The translations under genes and the position numbers were made by a program. The notes below the pieces were generated by a model that did not search any database, was not told the origin of the DNA, and saw nothing but the letters and a program-made list of their open reading frames with translations. Below, in pieces: positions 61,801 through 64,000 of a stretch of 64,000 nt of DNA. Source of the stretch: Candidatus Bathyarchaeota archaeon (GTDB lineage: Archaea; Thermoproteota; Bathyarchaeia; Bathyarchaeales; Bathycorpusculaceae); assembly GCA_026014585.1 (NCBI GenBank), contig JAOZIA010000022.1, positions 62,001 to 126,000 of the forward strand, written 5' to 3'. The stretch's first letter is position 1, and each line of letters starts with the position of its first letter.

Positions 61801-62455
61801 CAACGTGTCCGGCTTATATCTGGGTGGAACAACCGGTAGCCTGCTGGACACAAAAAACAGTTTCGTAGACCAATTTAACGCGATTCTCCCAATTGTCGCA
61901 TTAGGCGTTGGCATAGTACTTTTCATCGTGTTGGGTTCGCTGATTCTGCCAGTCTTTGCGGTTCTCTCTGTGCTGATGAGTATCGTGTGGACGCTGGCAA
62001 TCACCACTATAGTGTTCCAAGCTGCCGGATACGGGTTACTATTCATAACTCCGCTAATCCTCTTCGTGTTGCTGCTGGGCTTAGGAATGGACTACAACAT
62101 ATTCATCCTCACCCGCATCCGCGAAGAAGCAGCCAAAGGACAAAGCCTAAACGACGCAATCGTACACGCAATTCAGCAGACAGGTGGAATAATCACTGCC
62201 GCAGCTGTTATTCTGGCGGGTTCATTGGGTGCGCTTATGCTGTCAAGTAACATGATGCTTCAAGAAATGGGCTTCGCCTTTGCCTTTAGCATCCTAATTG
62301 ACGCGTTGGTGGTGCGAACCTATCTGGTGCCCGCAGTCATGTCAACGTTTGGCAAATGGAACTGGTACAACCCAATAAAACGCCTGCAAAGAATCAAAGA
62401 CACAGACAGCAATCAAGACGTCAACAACGAAGAAACAGGTTCAACTCTTGAATAA
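58880..62455 (+). CDS. MMPL/RND-family transporter with a duplicated ectodomain
   Basis: The 1191-residue protein has an N-terminal helix (FSIIAAWILVLAIVLPIVVT), a very large first ectodomain (~residues 45-590), six helices with the MMPL motif LIGVGTDYSIFIIARHREER, a second ectodomain, and six more helices with LLGLGMDYNIFILTRIREEA. These GxGxDY motifs hold the proton-relay Asp. The first ectodomain contains internal repeats: TYNLLYSVPAIYSNVW and TYTLLYSVPAIYLNVW, and a longer one beginning YTSHLL. It probably exports lipids or drugs and is likely controlled by the divergent HTH_10 gene. Confidence 0.88.
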   Translation: MYLLLKKTKIGSFERLGRTITKRKFSIIAAWILVLAIVLPIVVTATGVASLTMDTLSGDDMESAKANDLITAQFQNSVSNDSLIIVISTDNAASLGTQQFIEELTNRINSDSSITGIKNITDVYSILIPALNQTNEAVYLAYNGGNLTYNLLYSVPAIYSNVWYQAYNTSKTTLISGLQELNPTIYTTIENANATYTLLYSVPAIYLNVWVQTYQATSDVDLSNQAAYQQTALTLQNADPEAYAQYTSHLLDAFDATWVASFSDPATATLTPDVRASLASDITNQQYIDNFLGTDEAAKDFATALTNTFSLDDFLTNTQEQNNAQIRDFSIQYIANQSGSTVEFVTAAYDLGISPSDDAFATLADNVIWHSQTYGMSSFIDMFNDVAFEQTENVLKDLDETAYNDYTSHLLVLFDAQWTQRVPTQPTQNWINQTASAAANATNPTFIAEYLSDSEEFSNLIAQTLTLQDFLDGDTAYTNSRMKDITVSYVSNSSGLSEELIAAIYGAGENATSNALKSLASNIVSNTDAYNVGQQFDELITSFVSPSRDVTLVSITFDESDDHNLVTIRGILSDMIASNPDGVSSAKVSGSDAIDYDFRESTYSDLELILPITIVLLIVATGLFFRSIVTPIITLGTIGVGLGVSQIFPYLVGTYINQVDYTISTVLLTVLIGVGTDYSIFIIARHREERINSLPVFEAIKKSITWAGESIVTSGATVIISFFALATTSMVMLQTMGLIVGLGVIVTLLASLTFAPALTAILGDRIFWPNSGKRFQRYSQGIIEKNKRMGGYFAKSGAFSVKHDKVIILLAILVTVPAFYSYATTEPTYNMLGSASDSLDSVAASNILTDSFGGGRLMPTYAVVTFTEPIVDGNGVFNMGEMATLDSISSMIAGYEGIQEVTGPTMPYGQTVAYQTITNASDSTTYNSMLSNIGADNKSALITIRFTIDPYSTEALTCAQDIRTTMHADYDNAANVSGLYLGGTTGSLLDTKNSFVDQFNAILPIVALGVGIVLFIVLGSLILPVFAVLSVLMSIVWTLAITTIVFQAAGYGLLFITPLILFVLLLGLGMDYNIFILTRIREEAAKGQSLNDAIVHAIQQTGGIITAAAVILAGSLGALMLSSNMMLQEMGFAFAFSILIDALVVRTYLVPAVMSTFGKWNWYNPIKRLQRIKDTDSNQDVNNEETGSTLE

Positions 62456-62620
62456 TCAAGTTGACTGCTCTATCCCTATTTCTTTTTGTGTACTTTTTTA
62501 AAAATCAAGCACCACCAACAACCGCCAAAATTGGTTTGAATCCGTTAGATATCCTATAATCTCCAAGTAATCTTTTTATAATCCTCAAGCTTAAAGCAAA
62601 AATCTTCTAGATGACCTTCT

Positions 62621-64000
62621 ATGGTTCAATACAAATGGATTGCACTGTCCAACACGACGCTTGGTATATTGATGGCGTCAATCGACATGACTATTGTTTT
62701 AATCGCCATGCCCTCCATCTTCAGAGGAATCGCCATTGACCCCTTCACCTCATTCCAGTACCTACTCTGGATATTGTTCGGCTACAGCATCGTAACCGCC
62801 ACACTGCTCGTCACGTTTGGGCGGCTATCCGACATTTTTGGCAGAGTAAAACTCTACAATTTAGGCTTTGCAATATTCACCGTAGGCTCCATTCTGCTAT
62901 CAATTACGCCTCATACTGGCGATGCAGGAGCCATCGAACTCATCGTTTTCCGAATCGTCCAAGGAGTAGGCGCCGCCTTCATACTCTCCAACAGCGCCGC
63001 AATCCTAACAGATGCCTTCCCAGAAAACGAACGCGGCAAAGCATTAGGCATAAACCAACTCGCTTTCCTTGCAGGCTCCCTTATCGGCTTGGTTTTAGGT
63101 GGTGTGCTCGCAGTTTTCGAATGGCGTCTTGTCTTCTTAGTCAGTGTACCAGTGGGCATAATCGGCACGATTTGGTCATACTGGAAACTCAAAGAACAAC
63201 ACGTCTGCAAAACAAAGCAGAAACTGGACGTTTGGGGCAACATAACTTTTGGTGCAGGTTTAACTCTTGTTTTGCTGGGTATTACGTATGGTTTAACTCC
63301 GTATGGGGATTCACCAATGGGCTGGGCTAACCCATGGGTCATAGGCTCCTTAATAACAGGTGCAGCCTTGTTGATTGCGTTTCCTTTCATAGAACGCAAA
63401 GTTGAGCAGCCCCTGTTCCGTCTTGAACTCTTCAAAAACAAAATGTTCACCGCAGGAAACATAGCTACATTCCTTAGTTCCATGTCCCGAGGCGGTATCA
63501 TGATAATGCTGGTTCTGCTCTTGCAGGGCATTTGGCTGCCACTGCACGGCTACAGTTACGAGGACGCACCATTCTGGGCAGGCATCTTTATGCTCCCCAT
63601 GACCTTGGGCATCGCATTGACTGGTCCAATCAGCGGCTGGCTATCCGATAAGCACGGTGCAAGATTGCTAGCGACACTGGGCATGGTTATTTCAGGCTTC
63701 ACGTTTTTAGCATTCATCGCATTGTCTGCAAACTTTGATTACATACCCTTCGCGCTGATTCTCTTCGTGATGGGTCTGGGCAGCGGCATATTCATGTCAC
63801 CCAACATGGCATCCGTCATGAACAGTTGCCCAGCAGAGCACCGAGGTGCTGCTTCAGGTCTGCGCGCTACCCTTCAAAACTGCGGACAAACCATTAGCCA
63901 AGCAATATTCTTCTCAATCGTTATAATCTCACTAAACCTGACGCTGCCAGGTGCGCTTTCCCAAGCTGTAACCGCTTCAGGAGCACCCCAACTTGCAACC
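62621..64000 (+). CDS. MFS drug exporter (DHA2/EmrB-QacA-like), 3' end outside window
   Basis: From the ATG at 62621 the frame is open to the end of the window (460 codons). It has the DHA2 signs: [18 protein letters not shown] (motif D1), [17 protein letters not shown] (motif A), [20 protein letters not shown] (motif B/C), and at least twelve hydrophobic segments so far. It would export drugs or toxic compounds with proton antiport. It follows the MMPL transporter on the same strand, 165 bases later. Confidence 0.9.
   Translation, partial: MVQYKWIALSNTTLGILMASIDMTIVLIAMPSIFRGIAIDPFTSFQYLLWILFGYSIVTATLLVTFGRLSDIFGRVKLYNLGFAIFTVGSILLSITPHTGDAGAIELIVFRIVQGVGAAFILSNSAAILTDAFPENERGKALGINQLAFLAGSLIGLVLGGVLAVFEWRLVFLVSVPVGIIGTIWSYWKLKEQHVCKTKQKLDVWGNITFGAGLTLVLLGITYGLTPYGDSPMGWANPWVIGSLITGAALLIAFPFIERKVEQPLFRLELFKNKMFTAGNIATFLSSMSRGGIMIMLVLLLQGIWLPLHGYSYEDAPFWAGIFMLPMTLGIALTGPISGWLSDKHGARLLATLGMVISGFTFLAFIALSANFDYIPFALILFVMGLGSGIFMSPNMASVMNSCPAEHRGAASGLRATLQNCGQTISQAIFFSIVIISLNLTLPGALSQAVTASGAPQLAT

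Noticed and set aside
1-64000. CRISPR array or cas genes
   Set aside because: No regularly spaced repeats and no Cas-like proteins were found; the repeated element in the secretome island is dispersed and promoter-linked.

Overview
The window looks like the chromosome of an uncultured archaeon, most likely a member of the Bathyarchaeia. The evidence is the archaea-only GatD/GatE amidotransferase, archaeal aIF2-beta, DUF424, DUF373, a COG1340 coiled-coil protein, an archaeal Elp3, an archaeal-type RNase P RNA, TATA-like promoters with Shine-Dalgarno-led starts, and frequent GTG and TTG starts. The assignment to phylum is inference from gene content.

Positions 1 to about 25.7 kb are accessory DNA. 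On the left is the end of a terminase-like gene followed by an ABC-ATPase/GNAT fusion. Next comes a defence-like stretch: a TIR protein with a membrane tail, a divergent giant protein broken by an in-frame TAG, and an AbiE-type toxin-antitoxin pair with a clear palindromic operator. From 9.3 to 22.7 kb lies an island of exported or membrane proteins, nearly all on the minus strand. It holds a flippase-like protein, an operon with a small secreted protein and an ABC-2 exporter, a secreted TIM-barrel-like protein and several large secreted proteins of unknown function. At least six of its transcription units share a promoter-proximal element (TGTCCTAA block, often with a TGTAC-N9-GTACA dyad upstream). 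Two winged-helix regulators in the island carry the same signal in front of their own genes. The stretch ends with a degraded winged-helix gene, two small genes and a tyrosine recombinase that abuts tRNA-Asn(GTT), which suggests an integrated element.

From 25.7 to 37.9 kb the content is mostly core: a B12-binding radical SAM enzyme, the four-subunit pyruvate-type ferredoxin oxidoreductase (porGDAB), UspA, DUF424 with aIF2-beta, COG1340, DUF373, a cis-prenyltransferase, and RNase P RNA at about 37.57-37.87 kb. From 38 to 50 kb there is a mixture: small zinc proteins, a pilin-like protein, a methyltransferase, a four-CBS protein, a CDF cation exporter, a secreted protein behind a structured leader, tandem DUF1508, a YkgJ-type protein, a membrane-anchored PD-(D/E)XK-like nuclease, a macrodomain protein, LysE, and a MobA-like nucleotidyltransferase.

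From 50 to 64 kb there are two paralogous archaeal proteins, the elp3-gatD-gatE translation cluster, a GNAT, a ParB-like protein with a ferredoxin, and an HTH_10 regulator divergent from a large MMPL transporter. The window ends inside an MFS drug exporter.
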